The notes beneath the pieces were generated by a model. The model was not told the origin of the DNA, made no database searches, and worked only from the letters and a program-made list of their open reading frames with translations. A DNA stretch of 64,000 bases from Roseicyclus amphidinii (GTDB lineage: Bacteria > Pseudomonadota > Alphaproteobacteria > Rhodobacterales > Rhodobacteraceae). The position numbers and the translations under genes were made by a program. Below, piece after piece: positions 42,202 to 50,793 of the stretch (within the stretch, counting starts at the first letter, position 1; each line of letters starts with the position of its first letter). Location: contig NZ_JASJOE010000011.1 in assembly GCF_030163755.1 (NCBI RefSeq), positions 1 to 64,000 of the forward strand. Direction: 5' to 3'.

Positions 42202-43853
42202 TGCGCCGGTGCCCCCATGCCGCCCGCGGCCCCCGCGGCCTGCGCCAGGTTGCGGACCACCTCGGCCCCCTGGCCTGCCATGGCCATGCCCTGCGCCGCC
42301 CCTTGCGCCTCGGCGCGTTCGCGGGTGAGCGCATCGGCTTGCTCGCGCGACCGCAGGATCGAGGCGGGCGCGCCGCGCGCCTCGTGCAGGGCCTCGATCA
42401 GGGCATCTTCGTCGATCCGGTCGGCCAGCCGCGGCTTCAGCCCGATCAGCGGGCTGATGTCGGCCAAGATGCGCATGATCGCAGCCCCCTCGGCCGAACG
42501 TTGCGCCATGGCCGCGGCCGACTGGTAGCTGACGTTCAGCGGCTGCTCCTCGGCCTCGGGCGGGGGCGGCGGGATCTGGCCGGCCTTGACCAGGGCGGCG
42601 AAGCGGCGGGCGATCTTGGGGCGCAGGAACTCATGCTGCACCCGGCCGAGGTTCGGGGCCATCAGGCGCATCCGTTCTTCCTGGATTTCCATCGCCTCGA
42701 GCGGCGTCACGCCGGTGCGCCCGTGCAGGTTCATCAGCTGGCCGTAGAAGGCATCGTTGATCGCCGCGAATTTCTCGCGCTTCTCTTCGATGGTCAGGCC
42801 GATGTTGCCATGGGCTTCGAGCTGCTGGACCATTTTCTGGCCCGCCGCGTTCACGCCGCCGTAGATGAAGGATCCGGGGCGCAGCTTGCCCGACAGCTCC
42901 CACACGTCGCGGTCGGGCACGAGCTTGGTTGGGTCGGCGGCATTCTGCGCCGCCCGGATCGTGGCCGCGTCCATCAGCTGCGCCGTGCGCGCCGAGGCGA
43001 GCGCCACGAAGCCCGGCCCGACGCCGCAGGTGAAGCCGGTTTCGACCTCCCAGCGGGGGATGTCGAAGGGCATTTCGTCGAAGCCCTTTTCCGAGATCAG
43101 CGCCTCGCCCTCTTCGCTGACGTAGCGCGACAGCCAGGCCTTGCCCTTCGCGCCCATCCGTCCCTTGATCCGGTCGGGGTTGCGCAGGACGTGCTGGTAG
43201 AAGCGGAACTTGTGCGGATCGAGCTTGGCGGCGCGGTCCATGATCGCTTCGGGCAGGGGGCCGCGGCCGCGGAACATGTCGGCGGCGGCATGGGCCGTGA
43301 TGGTGAAGCGGCGCACGACCTCGGTGACCTCGCCCCAGGCGTCGATATCCCAGACCACTTCGGCCAGCGAGACGGTCACGTCCATGAAACGCCGCCGCTC
43401 CAGGACCAGCTCGTCGTATTGCGCGCCGTTTCCGAAGCTGGCGATGTCGGAATAGAGCTGCACCGTGGCCGGGTAGAAGCTGGCCACCGACGACCGGAAG
43501 GACGCCAGCACGCGGGCCGAGGCCGCGTCGAGCCATTCCTTCGTCGTCTTGTAGCGGTTCAGGTCGGGATCCTCGAAGGCCAGCCCCATCCACTTGTTCG
43601 ACGGGTTGTTCATCGTCCCGAAGAGGTTGGCCGCGAAATTCTGCTGGGCCATGATCGGCTGGCTGTTCAGCGGCTTCTCGAGGGTGCGGTCGCCGACCTC
43701 GCCATGGCCGAAGCCGCCCCGCTGGGGGCGGATCAGGCGGGCGATGTCGTTCCAGTCGGGCTCGAACCGAGCGCGCTCCTGGCGCAGCTCGTCCCAGCGG
43801 CGGATCGCAAGCTGGGCGCGGGGGTCTTTCTCCATGAGGCGGGACTGGTCCAT
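42198..43853 (-). CDS. Portal protein (T7 gp8-like head-tail connector)
   Basis: A 551-residue connector: an N-terminal RWDELRQERARFEPDWNDIA motif and the central stem, wing and C-terminal barrel pattern of Bac_Head_Tail/T7 portal proteins. The start at 43853 (MDQSRLMEK) is fixed by TAATG overlap with the preceding gene; 64 upstream in-frame codons are spurious. The dodecamer is the vertex for packaging and ejection. Confidence 0.85.
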   Translation of the reverse strand: MDQSRLMEKDPRAQLAIRRWDELRQERARFEPDWNDIARLIRPQRGGFGHGEVGDRTLEKPLNSQPIMAQQNFAANLFGTMNNPSNKWMGLAFEDPDLNRYKTTKEWLDAASARVLASFRSSVASFYPATVQLYSDIASFGNGAQYDELVLERRRFMDVTVSLAEVVWDIDAWGEVTEVVRRFTITAHAAADMFRGRGPLPEAIMDRAAKLDPHKFRFYQHVLRNPDRIKGRMGAKGKAWLSRYVSEEGEALISEKGFDEMPFDIPRWEVETGFTCGVGPGFVALASARTAQLMDAATIRAAQNAADPTKLVPDRDVWELSGKLRPGSFIYGGVNAAGQKMVQQLEAHGNIGLTIEEKREKFAAINDAFYGQLMNLHGRTGVTPLEAMEIQEERMRLMAPNLGRVQHEFLRPKIARRFAALVKAGQIPPPPPEAEEQPLNVSYQSAAAMAQRSAEGAAIMRILADISPLIGLKPRLADRIDEDALIEALHEARGAPASILRSREQADALTRERAEAQGAAQGMAMAGQGAEVVRNLAQAAGAAGGMGAPAQ

Positions 43854-44047
43854 TACTGGCCCCCGCCCATGGTGGCGCTGCCCGCGGGGATGCCCACGGG
43901 GCTGGTCAGAACGTTGGCGGCGGCTCCGCTGCGCATGCGGCGGATGCGGGCCTCCATCGTGGCGCGGCGCGTGGCCTCGGCGTTGTCGGGGGCGGCGATG
44001 GCCTGGCGGGCGGGGGTGGGCATCTTGGGCTGGCGGAACATGCACAT
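43853..44047 (-). CDS. Small protein before the portal gene
   Basis: A 64-residue Ala/Met/Arg-rich protein (MFRQPKMPTPARQAIAAPDN near its start). Couples to the portal by TAATG. Similar short genes before podovirus portals are common and uncharacterised. An internal ATG at 44041 is an equally good start. Confidence 0.6.
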   Translation of the reverse strand: MCMFRQPKMPTPARQAIAAPDNAEATRRATMEARIRRMRSGAAANVLTSPVGIPAGSATMGGGQ

Positions 44048-44090
44048 GGGGCGCGGTCCTTTCAGGGGCAGGGGTGACAGGGTCAGAGGG

Positions 44091-44588
44091 TCAGAGGGTC
44101 AGGGCGAAAAGCCGGAAGGTGTAGGCGCCGCCCCGGCCCGTGCCGGGAAGGTCGCATTGGTGGCTGAACCCGAAATGGGCCAGGAAGGCCGGGGCCGTCG
44201 GATGATCGGCCCAGCAGCGCGCCTCGACGCGGGAAATGCCGCCGTTCTGGCACGCCTCGAGGAAGAGGGGGCGGAACTGCACCGCCGCGCGCCCGATCGA
44301 CCAGCGATGCTTGCGGTGATCGGATGCGAGAAACGCAACCTCGGCCAGGCCCGCCGTGCCGGTGTTGGCCAGCCCCGCCACGGCGAAGGGCCGCAGGCCG
44401 AGCGGCCCGCGACGGGCCAGCACCACGGTGGCAAGGTGCTGGCGGGCCACCGCATGCCAGTCGCCGAACAGGCCGAGGTAATGCTGCGGCGCGCCGCGCA
44501 CCGCCTCGGCCTCGAGCCTGTCCCAGGGGTCCAGGTCGCGGAACACCGCGGCCGCCAGGTCAGGCTGGTAGGGCAGGAGCTCGATCAT
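44091..44588 (-). CDS. GNAT-like acetyltransferase fold protein (internal virion protein A-like)
   Basis: A 165-residue protein with a GNAT-like strand-helix layout, ending FLAHFGFSHQCDLPG and GGAYTFRLF. T7-like phages carry a comparable small protein with this fold near the head genes. The acetyl-CoA loop is not obvious, so it may be a structural rather than enzymatic member. Confidence 0.6.
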   Translation of the reverse strand: MIELLPYQPDLAAAVFRDLDPWDRLEAEAVRGAPQHYLGLFGDWHAVARQHLATVVLARRGPLGLRPFAVAGLANTGTAGLAEVAFLASDHRKHRWSIGRAAVQFRPLFLEACQNGGISRVEARCWADHPTAPAFLAHFGFSHQCDLPGTGRGGAYTFRLFALTL

Positions 44589-44591
44589 GCG

Positions 44592-44861
44592 TCAGAGCCC
44601 GTCACAATCGAGGAGGCGCGCGCCCGGATCATCTGCGGCCCGCGCAAAAAAGAACGGGTTATCGCATTCGTCGAGCGCATCGGCCAAGAATTTGGGCGAG
44701 ACGTTGAAGACCGCGGCGGCCATGGCAACGGTTCTTTCGCCGAAGGGCTGGCAATAGAACCAGATTTCGACGCCCCGCACGAGGTCGGCGGCGTCGAAGC
44801 CAATCTCGCCTTCATCGGTGATTTCCTTGAAGGCGAAGATGTTTTCAGCATTGTGCGCCAT
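44592..44861 (-). CDS. Hypothetical phage protein (89 residues)
   Basis: An acidic protein (EITDEGEIGFDAADLVRGVE) without recognised motif, 3 bp upstream of the GNAT-like gene and 3 bp after the Tad2-domain gene. Position in the packaging region suggests an accessory role only. Confidence 0.65.
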   Translation of the reverse strand: MAHNAENIFAFKEITDEGEIGFDAADLVRGVEIWFYCQPFGERTVAMAAAVFNVSPKFLADALDECDNPFFFARAADDPGARLLDCDGL

Positions 44862-44864
44862 CCC

Positions 44865-45401
44865 TCAGCCCTCCGCGTTCGGATGCACGACGCACCAATC
44901 TTCGGCCAGCAGATCGGTCTGGCTGGCAAGCCAGCCGACGATGATCGTGCCGTCGGCCGCGCGCATGTCGATGTGCGGGGCAAGCTCGATTTCCGCCTCG
45001 GGATCGTCCAGCTCGATGGCCCGCGCAGCGGCGGCATGCCCGCATTTTGCATGGCGCGCCTCAAAGGCCGAACCGGGCGTCAGCTTGATCCACATGCCCT
45101 TGCCGTTCCAGCCCGCGCGCGCGACGCACGCCCCCATCTTGAGAGCCATGAGGGCATGGCCAAAGCTCATTTTACTGGTTGGCTGGTAGGCATTGACGAA
45201 CACGCTTTCGGGCGACCACGACACGTACCCCGCATGGCTCGGGTGGTTGCTCGGGCCACCGTCTAGGTACTCGACCAGAAAGCCCGGATCGCTGCCGTCT
45301 TGATCAGACGGCAGGGTCCACCCGCGGTAATCGTTGTATTCCTGCCGGGTCATCGGTCGGGCGAGGATGCGCTTGGTCCCGTAGAACGCCATCATGTCCA
45401 T
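44865..45401 (-). CDS. Tad2/DUF2829-domain protein, possible Thoeris inhibitor
   Basis: A 178-residue protein. Residues ~78-175 match the DUF2829 / Tad2 domain: MSFGHALMALKMGACVARAG, then NGKGMWI, and a C-terminal DWCVV strand. Tad2 proteins bind the Thoeris signalling nucleotide and block that defence. Residues 1-75 form a second conserved phage domain (RPMTRQEYNDYRGW, YLDGGPSNHPSHAGYVSWSP) not present in minimal Tad2. Whether this fusion sequesters a nucleotide is untested. It lies among late head genes rather than early genes. Confidence 0.7.
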   Translation of the reverse strand: MDMMAFYGTKRILARPMTRQEYNDYRGWTLPSDQDGSDPGFLVEYLDGGPSNHPSHAGYVSWSPESVFVNAYQPTSKMSFGHALMALKMGACVARAGWNGKGMWIKLTPGSAFEARHAKCGHAAAARAIELDDPEAEIELAPHIDMRAADGTIIVGWLASQTDLLAEDWCVVHPNAEG

Positions 45402-45405
45402 GGGC

Positions 45406-45729
45406 TTAGCCCTCCGCTTTGAGCAGCTGGCGGCGCGCCGCGTTGGCCCAGTTTTTCAGCGCCAGCCGGATGATGGGCGAGGGGCTGCCCTCGATGCCGT
45501 GCATCCGGGCCGTGAAGGTCAGGGCCTTGCTTTTCGGCAGTTTCAGCTTGTGATCCTCGGTCAGGTCCAGCACCAGCGTGTCGATATGGGCGTCGGCCTT
45601 GGCGTCGATCAGCGCAATGGCCGCGCTGATCTTTTCGCGGTCGAGCTTGGGGGCGGCCTTGGCCTTGGCGGGGGCCTTGGCGGCGGGCGCGGCCTTGCGC
45701 GTGGTCTTGAATTCGGGCGTGGTTTCCAT
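45406..45729 (-). CDS. Hypothetical basic phage protein
   Basis: A 107-residue protein with a Lys/Ala/Pro-rich N-terminus (TTRKAAPAAKAPAKAKAAPK) and a C-terminal helical part. The histone-H1-like N-terminus suggests DNA or membrane contact. ATG 45729 lies 5 bp after the terminase stop and has a GGAG site; 45768 would overlap terL. Confidence 0.65.
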   Translation of the reverse strand: METTPEFKTTRKAAPAAKAPAKAKAAPKLDREKISAAIALIDAKADAHIDTLVLDLTEDHKLKLPKSKALTFTARMHGIEGSPSPIIRLALKNWANAARRQLLKAEG

Positions 45730-45733
45730 CGGG

Positions 45734-47494
45734 TCAGTCTCCGTAGGGGTTGTGGATGTCATGCGCATGGATCAGCCCCATGCGCTCGGGCGGCTGCGGA
45801 CGGCGCGAAGCCGGGCCGGAGCGTTTCAGGGGGGCGGTGCCCGCGCTTGTGCCGTCGCCGCGCACCTGGCTCAGAAGCAGGTATTGCAGCGCGTCCATCA
45901 CGTTGGCCTCGACCTTGGACTTGTCGGGGATTTTCCGCTTGTCGCCCGTCTGGTCGATGTCCTCGGCCCAGACGTAGCGGGCCTCAAACCCGCGGATCAG
46001 CATGGTGCAGGACGGGTCGATCAGCAGGCCCGGCTCGCCGCGGTGGACCGGGGCTTCGAGCGCCGCGCGCACGGCTTCGAGGCGCGGCTGGATGCGGTTC
46101 GTGCCGATGCGCTGGGGCTTGATCGGCAGACCCGAGACCTGGCTGACGATCCGGTTCCAGGTCGCGTTTTCGGTCGCGGCCTGGCTGGCCCCGTGCTCGC
46201 CCGCCATGTCGCCCCAGCCCTGGCGCAGCTGGATGTGCCCGAAGCGCGGCCCGTCCAGCAGCTGGCCCAGCTCGAGGCCGAACTGCCGCGCCAGCAGGCG
46301 CTTCTTGGGGAACATCAGCTCGGCCAGGATGCGCCACTGGTGCGGCGGTTTCAGCTGGGCGATGACGGCCGCGCCCTTGAAGCCCTGGTCGAGCCCGACC
46401 AGCAAGGGCAGCTCGGCGATCACGGGTATGGTGGCGCGCGCGACGTGGATCTGCGGGTTGAGCTCTTCCTCGAAGACCGGGTCGCCGACCCTCAGATAGG
46501 TGATCTGGTTGAAGACCAGGCGCTTGTTCAGGTCGCCGCGCCCGACCAGCCGGTTGGCGGCGATCTGCGCGTCGTAATACCCGGCTTTCAGGTTCTGCAG
46601 GTTTTCGCAGCCCGGCTGGCCGTAGCCAGGCTGGTTGAAGAACTCGATCTTGATCTCGACGCCCGCGCCCGCCTGGGCGTTGATGTCGGTCAGGATCTGG
46701 GTGCGGCGCTCTTCGTCGTGGAACAGCTCGAAGGTCCAGTTTTCCTCGTCGGGCGCGTTGAAGTCGCAGTCGATGCAGCCGATGTTGGTGGCGGCGCGGT
46801 CATACCCTTCGAAGTGCTTTTCGCCCGGCCAGCGTTTGATCCGGCCCAGGCCGACCGACAGGATCTCGACCGGCATGGTGTCGGCCTCGTTCAGGTCCAG
46901 GTCGACGGTCTGCAGGCCGCGCATCGAGGCGATCAGGTCATCGCCGAAGGCCATGAATTCGGCGATGAACTCGATCGGGCCGAAGCCGTCGTCGAATTCG
47001 ATCCGATGCGTCACCGGATCCCCACGCCCGCCCGACCACTCGCCCCACCCCTTCGGGAAGGTTTCGAGATAGGATGGGATCGTGGTTGACCACAGCTGCC
47101 GGTAGGTGTGGCGGCAGAAGATGACCTTGTAGCGCCGCACCCCGTCGATGGAGCTAGGCGGCATTTCGCGGGCGCGGCGCAGCTTGCGCCGCATCTTCGT
47201 GGTGGTCTTGCCGCTGCCCACCGGCCCCTGGATGCCGACGATGTCGGCGTCGGACCAGTAATAGGCCTCGGCGATCGGACCGGGAAAGCTGAGCTGCGTC
47301 AGATCGGGCTTGAACTCGGCGTCGGGCAGGTTAAGCTCGGCGATCAGTGCTTTCGCGCTCAGCCCTGCGATCTGCTCGTCGCTCGGCCCCCTGCTCGCCC
47401 CGGCCAGCACGGATCCCCCAGACCCCCCGGCTTCGAGCCCCAGGACGGGCTGCACCCCCCCACCCCCGTCGCGCTGTCCCGATGTCGCGCTCAT
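45734..47494 (-). CDS. terL: Terminase large subunit
   Basis: A 586-residue packaging motor. Walker A GPVGSGKT is at 90-97, a Walker B with DLDLNEAD follows, and the C-terminal RNase-H-type nuclease shows LLVGLDQGF and DKSKVEANVMDAL. It pumps DNA into the prohead and cuts concatemers. The start at 47494 is set by ATGA overlap; the first ~40 residues are Gly-rich and encoded by unusual C-runs. TerL is the family of proteins sensed by Avs3. Confidence 0.92.
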   Translation of the reverse strand: MSATSGQRDGGGGVQPVLGLEAGGSGGSVLAGASRGPSDEQIAGLSAKALIAELNLPDAEFKPDLTQLSFPGPIAEAYYWSDADIVGIQGPVGSGKTTTKMRRKLRRAREMPPSSIDGVRRYKVIFCRHTYRQLWSTTIPSYLETFPKGWGEWSGGRGDPVTHRIEFDDGFGPIEFIAEFMAFGDDLIASMRGLQTVDLDLNEADTMPVEILSVGLGRIKRWPGEKHFEGYDRAATNIGCIDCDFNAPDEENWTFELFHDEERRTQILTDINAQAGAGVEIKIEFFNQPGYGQPGCENLQNLKAGYYDAQIAANRLVGRGDLNKRLVFNQITYLRVGDPVFEEELNPQIHVARATIPVIAELPLLVGLDQGFKGAAVIAQLKPPHQWRILAELMFPKKRLLARQFGLELGQLLDGPRFGHIQLRQGWGDMAGEHGASQAATENATWNRIVSQVSGLPIKPQRIGTNRIQPRLEAVRAALEAPVHRGEPGLLIDPSCTMLIRGFEARYVWAEDIDQTGDKRKIPDKSKVEANVMDALQYLLLSQVRGDGTSAGTAPLKRSGPASRRPQPPERMGLIHAHDIHNPYGD

Positions 47495-47667
47495 TTTGCG
47501 GGGGCTCTCGAGGCCGAGATGATGAATGGGGTCGGAGAGAGGGGCCACGGGTCACGGCGTCGGGACCACCCCCCCCCGGTCAGCGCGCGCGCGGCCACCA
47601 GGCGACGGGGCGGGGTGCGTCCGACAAGCATGTGATTTCCAATCAACTGGTCCAGCGCCCTAAGCAT
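47491..47667 (-). CDS. Small ORF coupling terS and terL
   Basis: A 58-residue basic ORF (MLRALDQLIGNHMLVGRTPP). Its ATG overlaps the terS stop, an AGGGGA site precedes it, and its TGA overlaps the terL ATG (ATGA). Without it terS and terL would be 165 bp apart, unusual in this tightly packed series. The coding region contains a poly-G run, a possible slippage point. Longer starts at 47682 or 47763 exist. Confidence 0.5.
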   Translation of the reverse strand: MLRALDQLIGNHMLVGRTPPRRLVAARALTGGGWSRRRDPWPLSPTPFIISASRAPAK

Positions 47668-48397
47668 CTGTTTCCCCTGCATTTTCCTCGCCCGTCCGAC
47701 TTGGCGCGGCATCGCCCGAGGTGGGCGACACGCCAAGCTCTTGATTTTCCACGGTTTCGGCATCCTGCGCCCGACGCCGCGCCGCGGCCTGCCAGGGCGC
47801 TTCTCCGGGCCGGTCGGGCGTCACGTCGCGCGCCTGGTGCGGCGCGGGCTGGCCGGGGTGGCTGGGGGCCATGGGCACCATCACGACGAGCTGGCGCGCC
47901 TGGTCGCCCTCGGGGCTGGCCTTGGGCGCGCCGTAGGGCAGGAGCGCCTCGGCCGCGCGCAGCTTCATGGCGTAGAGCCCCCTGAAGAGCTCGATCCGCG
48001 CCTCGGGCGTGGCCTGCCACGCGCCGTCCAGCTCCCGGTGGCGCTTGCCGTCCCAGATGATGTTGCGCGCCCCGTCGCCCGCCCAGGCCAGCACGCGCTC
48101 GGCCTCGATGATGGCCTCCTGCATCAGGTCGCTGTCGCCGCGCGCCATGCCCAGCATCTGGCCCAGGACTTCCTCGGGCATCCGGTAGCCGCGATGCGCC
48201 AGCCAGTCGCGCACCTGGCTCGACACCTTGCCCTTCGCGCCCTTGGGCCGCCCAGGGCCGCGCGCCTCGCCACCCTCGACCGTCTCCGGCACCTCGTCCG
48301 GCAGGAGCGTCAGCTGCCGCCGCAGCTCCCCGTCGCGCTGGATCCGCTCAGCCGCCGCCGCGGCCAGCGCCTGCGCCTCGCTGTCAGGCCCAGCCAT
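47660..48397 (-). CDS. terS: Terminase small subunit
   Basis: A 245-residue protein with a helix-turn-helix-like N-terminal half (GRPKGAKGKVSSQVRDWLAH), an oligomerising helical centre (EAIIEAERVLAWAGDGARNI) and an acidic, disordered C-terminus, the usual TerS layout. Located directly upstream of terL and downstream of the heptamer region, which may contain its recognition site. Confidence 0.75.
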   Translation of the reverse strand: MAGPDSEAQALAAAAAERIQRDGELRRQLTLLPDEVPETVEGGEARGPGRPKGAKGKVSSQVRDWLAHRGYRMPEEVLGQMLGMARGDSDLMQEAIIEAERVLAWAGDGARNIIWDGKRHRELDGAWQATPEARIELFRGLYAMKLRAAEALLPYGAPKASPEGDQARQLVVMVPMAPSHPGQPAPHQARDVTPDRPGEAPWQAAARRRAQDAETVENQELGVSPTSGDAAPSRTGEENAGETDA

Positions 48398-48820
48398 GGT
48401 TTTTCCCCGATTTTTTATTGCAGATCAGAGGCTTGGCCAGCGCGGCCAGCCAGCCACTACAGCCGCCACTACAGGCCCGGCGCGCTGTAGTGGCCGATGT
48501 AGTGGCAAAATCTCCTGATATCTCAAAGAGATAAGAGATTATCACTACATCACTACAGGAAAAGGTAAGGTCTCGCATGCGCGCGCGCGCATACACACAC
48601 ATACGAGCGAAATCGCTGTAGTGGTGTAGTGGTGTAGTGATTGCCGGGTAAGTCGTTGATCTAGCGGCACAATCTGCCACTACATCGCCCACTACAGTGT
48701 TTTTCGGGGTGTAGTGGCCGAACCCCCGCGCCCCAGGCCGAAAATGGCCCCGCGCCGCGCGAATGATGGCACAGAAATGGGGTGCGGGGAAAGCGGCGAA
48801 TTTCGTGGGATCACAGGCCA
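48398..48820. promoter_or_regulatory. Origin-like 423-bp gene-free region with heptamer array
   Basis: No gene. It holds twelve CACTACA/TGTAGTG heptamers (48455-48716) in groups of alternating orientation, an AT-rich dyad around 48510-48542 (GATATCTCAAAGAGATAAG) and an alternating purine-pyrimidine run at about 48576-48604 (GCATGCGCGCGCGCGCATAC). Located between the helicase and terS genes, it may be the replication origin, a pac site, or a regulatory region. Confidence 0.7.
48455..48716. repeat. Twelve-copy CACTACA iteron cluster
   Basis: Plus-strand copies at 48455, 48467, 48543, 48551, 48678, 48690; minus-strand copies (TGTAGTG) at 48486, 48498, 48617, 48625, 48633, 48710. Within groups, starts are 12, 12, 8, 8, 8 and 12 bp apart. 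Groups alternate in orientation, so adjacent groups can pair as inverted repeats (CCACTACAG/CTGTAGTGG). The pattern is iteron-like. Confidence 0.9.
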
Positions 48821-50656
48821 TTAGACAAAACCCTCGATGTCGTCGGGGTGCGTGGATGTGGGCGGGCGCTCCGGCCGGTGGGCGGGCAGGCTCAGCAGGC
48901 CGGGAACCGACGCAAAGGGAATGCAGGTCGCCCGCGTCGGGATGCCGTTCATCGTGACCGGCACGCTGGCCTGCGCGCCGGGCAGGCGGCGCGCGGCCTG
49001 GCTCCATCCGCCCTCGGCCCATTGCGTGTCCCGGAACAGGTCGACCAGGCCCTGCAGCTGCGCGGTGGCGATCAGGATCTGCGCCTCGCGGCCACGGCCG
49101 CGCACGCGCAGCCCGAACTGCGCCAGGAGCTTGTTGGCCGCGCCCGGGTCGCTCACCTCGCCCAGCACCTCCGGCGCGCCGTCGGTGCGCCCGGCATACA
49201 TCAGCCACTCGGCCACCGTGTGCTTCTGGCCGCGCCGCCACACGTCGAGCGGCTGGCTCAACAGATGCACCAGCATGTCCTCGGCGTTCGAGCCCACGAC
49301 GACGCTGTCTTCCGTGATGGCATGGCCCAGCTTGCCCGACCATGCGCGCAGGATCTCTTGCGACAGGGGTCCGGGGTTGAGCGCCATGTCAGCCAACGCC
49401 AGCGCCGTGCCGTAGTTGTCCGCGCCGCGCCCGGTCTGCCCGTTCTCGGCCAGCGCCCCACGCCACGCCTCGAGGCGCTCGGGCCACTCGGCCCAGCGGT
49501 CGATCAGCATGGCGCGCAGCTCGGCCCCGATGGCCCGCAGTCGGCGCGGGTCGAGCTTCACCTTGCGCGCGCCCTCGGGGATCCGATCAAGGTCCAACAG
49601 GATCAGGCGCGATCGGTCTTGGCTGGGCATGGGCGGCACCAGGATCGAGCTGAACAGGAAACAGCTGTATGCGTTGGATTGGTGGCCCTTCTGGTCGCTT
49701 GAGCCGCGGAAGATCTGCGCGCCGGATGACGCGCGCCGCGCCAGCTCCACCACGCTTTTGACCTTCTTGGGGTTGTCCTTGTCGGGCTCGAGCTCGTCGA
49801 TTGCCACGGGCAGCGACGAATAGCCCACGACGCTGCGGATCCCCGCGTCGGTCGCATCCGCCGCCTGCAGCAGGCCGCCAGGGCCGCCATGGACGTGCAA
49901 CAGCAGGCTCTGCAGGGTCGACTTGCCGGTCGCCGCATCCCCGGTGAACCACCCCACGGGCCGCCATTCCAGCGCGCCGCCCAGCATCTGCGCCAGGATC
50001 AGGCCCAGCATCAGCTGCGGGTCGGTGTCGGGCCTGCGCCAGTGCCAGGTGGCGATCAGCTCCATCAGGTCACGCGCGGCGCGCGGGTTGCCGGGGCCGT
50101 CGGCCGGGCGCGGCACGGTATCGCTGGCCGGGTAGACATGCTGGCCGTAGATGCCGGGCGGGCACCACTCGCCCCCGATCAGCACCTCGTCGCCCGCATG
50201 CATGACCAGGCGGCCGTCATCGTCGACCCAGCAGCCGGGGCCGCGCACCTTGTTGGTGGGCGACCAGACGCCGCGCTCCTCGCAGGCCTCGATCATGGCG
50301 GCGCTGAGGTGCGTGGCGTTGAACGCGCGGGGCTTGGGCACGCCGTCCTTGTCGAACTGCGGGAACTGCGATGCCAGCAGGCCGAGGCGGCCGCCGAACA
50401 CATGCAGCATCTTCTGGTTGGTGTGGTTGTCGATGCCGCGCAGCTGGCCCGTGACGTCCAGATACCAGCTGACATCGCCATAGACGCCCAGGGCGCGCAC
50501 CGGGCAGCCGCGCCAGATTTCGCCCCAGGGACGGCCGCGGCCGTCATCGGGCGGGGCGCTGTCCTGGTCGCGGTCATCGGGGCGCGCCTGGTCGTTTGCA
50601 CCGGCCAGCGGCGGGGCCTCCGGCGCGTTCAACAGCTCTTCGCGCAGGTCGCTCAT
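48821..50656 (-). CDS. Replicative helicase/primase-associated ATPase
   Basis: A 611-residue protein with Walker A GDAATGKST (239-247) and Walker B IDE (286-288), followed by FLFSSILVPPMPSQDRSRL, in the style of phage SF3/D5-like helicases. The N-terminal ~200 residues lack a clear primase motif; the toprim primase is a separate gene upstream. It would unwind DNA at the prophage origin. It is divergent from the HTH operon at 50794 and its upstream region holds that operon's operators. Confidence 0.75.
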   Translation of the reverse strand: MSDLREELLNAPEAPPLAGANDQARPDDRDQDSAPPDDGRGRPWGEIWRGCPVRALGVYGDVSWYLDVTGQLRGIDNHTNQKMLHVFGGRLGLLASQFPQFDKDGVPKPRAFNATHLSAAMIEACEERGVWSPTNKVRGPGCWVDDDGRLVMHAGDEVLIGGEWCPPGIYGQHVYPASDTVPRPADGPGNPRAARDLMELIATWHWRRPDTDPQLMLGLILAQMLGGALEWRPVGWFTGDAATGKSTLQSLLLHVHGGPGGLLQAADATDAGIRSVVGYSSLPVAIDELEPDKDNPKKVKSVVELARRASSGAQIFRGSSDQKGHQSNAYSCFLFSSILVPPMPSQDRSRLILLDLDRIPEGARKVKLDPRRLRAIGAELRAMLIDRWAEWPERLEAWRGALAENGQTGRGADNYGTALALADMALNPGPLSQEILRAWSGKLGHAITEDSVVVGSNAEDMLVHLLSQPLDVWRRGQKHTVAEWLMYAGRTDGAPEVLGEVSDPGAANKLLAQFGLRVRGRGREAQILIATAQLQGLVDLFRDTQWAEGGWSQAARRLPGAQASVPVTMNGIPTRATCIPFASVPGLLSLPAHRPERPPTSTHPDDIEGFV

Positions 50657-50694
50657 GGCCGCACCCCGCGCATGGGGTGGGCACCCCCCAAAAA

Positions 50695-50711
50695 ATATCG
50701 CTTTGCGTTAT
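50695..50711. promoter_or_regulatory. Operator O1, imperfect palindrome
   Basis: ATATCGCTTTGCGTTAT, an imperfect copy of the palindrome at 50728-50746; the centres are 34 bp apart. It lies between the divergent helicase gene (start 50656) and the plus-strand operon. Confidence 0.65.
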
Positions 50712-50719
50712 TTTTCCAG

Positions 50720-50748
50720 TTGACCGACATATCGCTTTGCGATATGTA
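50720..50748 (+). promoter_or_regulatory. Promoter of the plus-strand HTH operon
   Basis: TTGACC (50720-50725), 17-bp spacer, TATGTA (50743-50748). The spacer is occupied by the perfect palindrome, so a bound repressor would block RNA polymerase. The first ATG is 46 bp downstream. Confidence 0.65.
50728..50746. promoter_or_regulatory. Operator O2, perfect 19-bp palindrome
   Basis: CATATCGCTTTGCGATATG: two 8-bp arms around TTT, between the -35 and -10 of the plus-strand promoter. Likely bound by the HTH protein encoded two genes downstream or by the CI-like repressor. Confidence 0.8.
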
Positions 50749-50793
50749 TGGGCTATCAGCAACGGCCCAACCGCCCGAAATGGAGACAGACAG

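Noticed and set aside
41490-45266. 1258-codon plus-strand open frame
   Set aside because: It lies entirely antisense to well supported genes (scaffold, portal, GNAT-like and Tad2-like). In high-GC DNA the frame opposite strongly biased codons stays open, and the translation is Arg/Ala/Gly-rich without domains.
48455-48716. CRISPR array
   Set aside because: The repeated unit is only 7 bp, spacing is 1-5 bp within groups, and groups alternate in orientation; there are no spacers of constant length and no cas genes.
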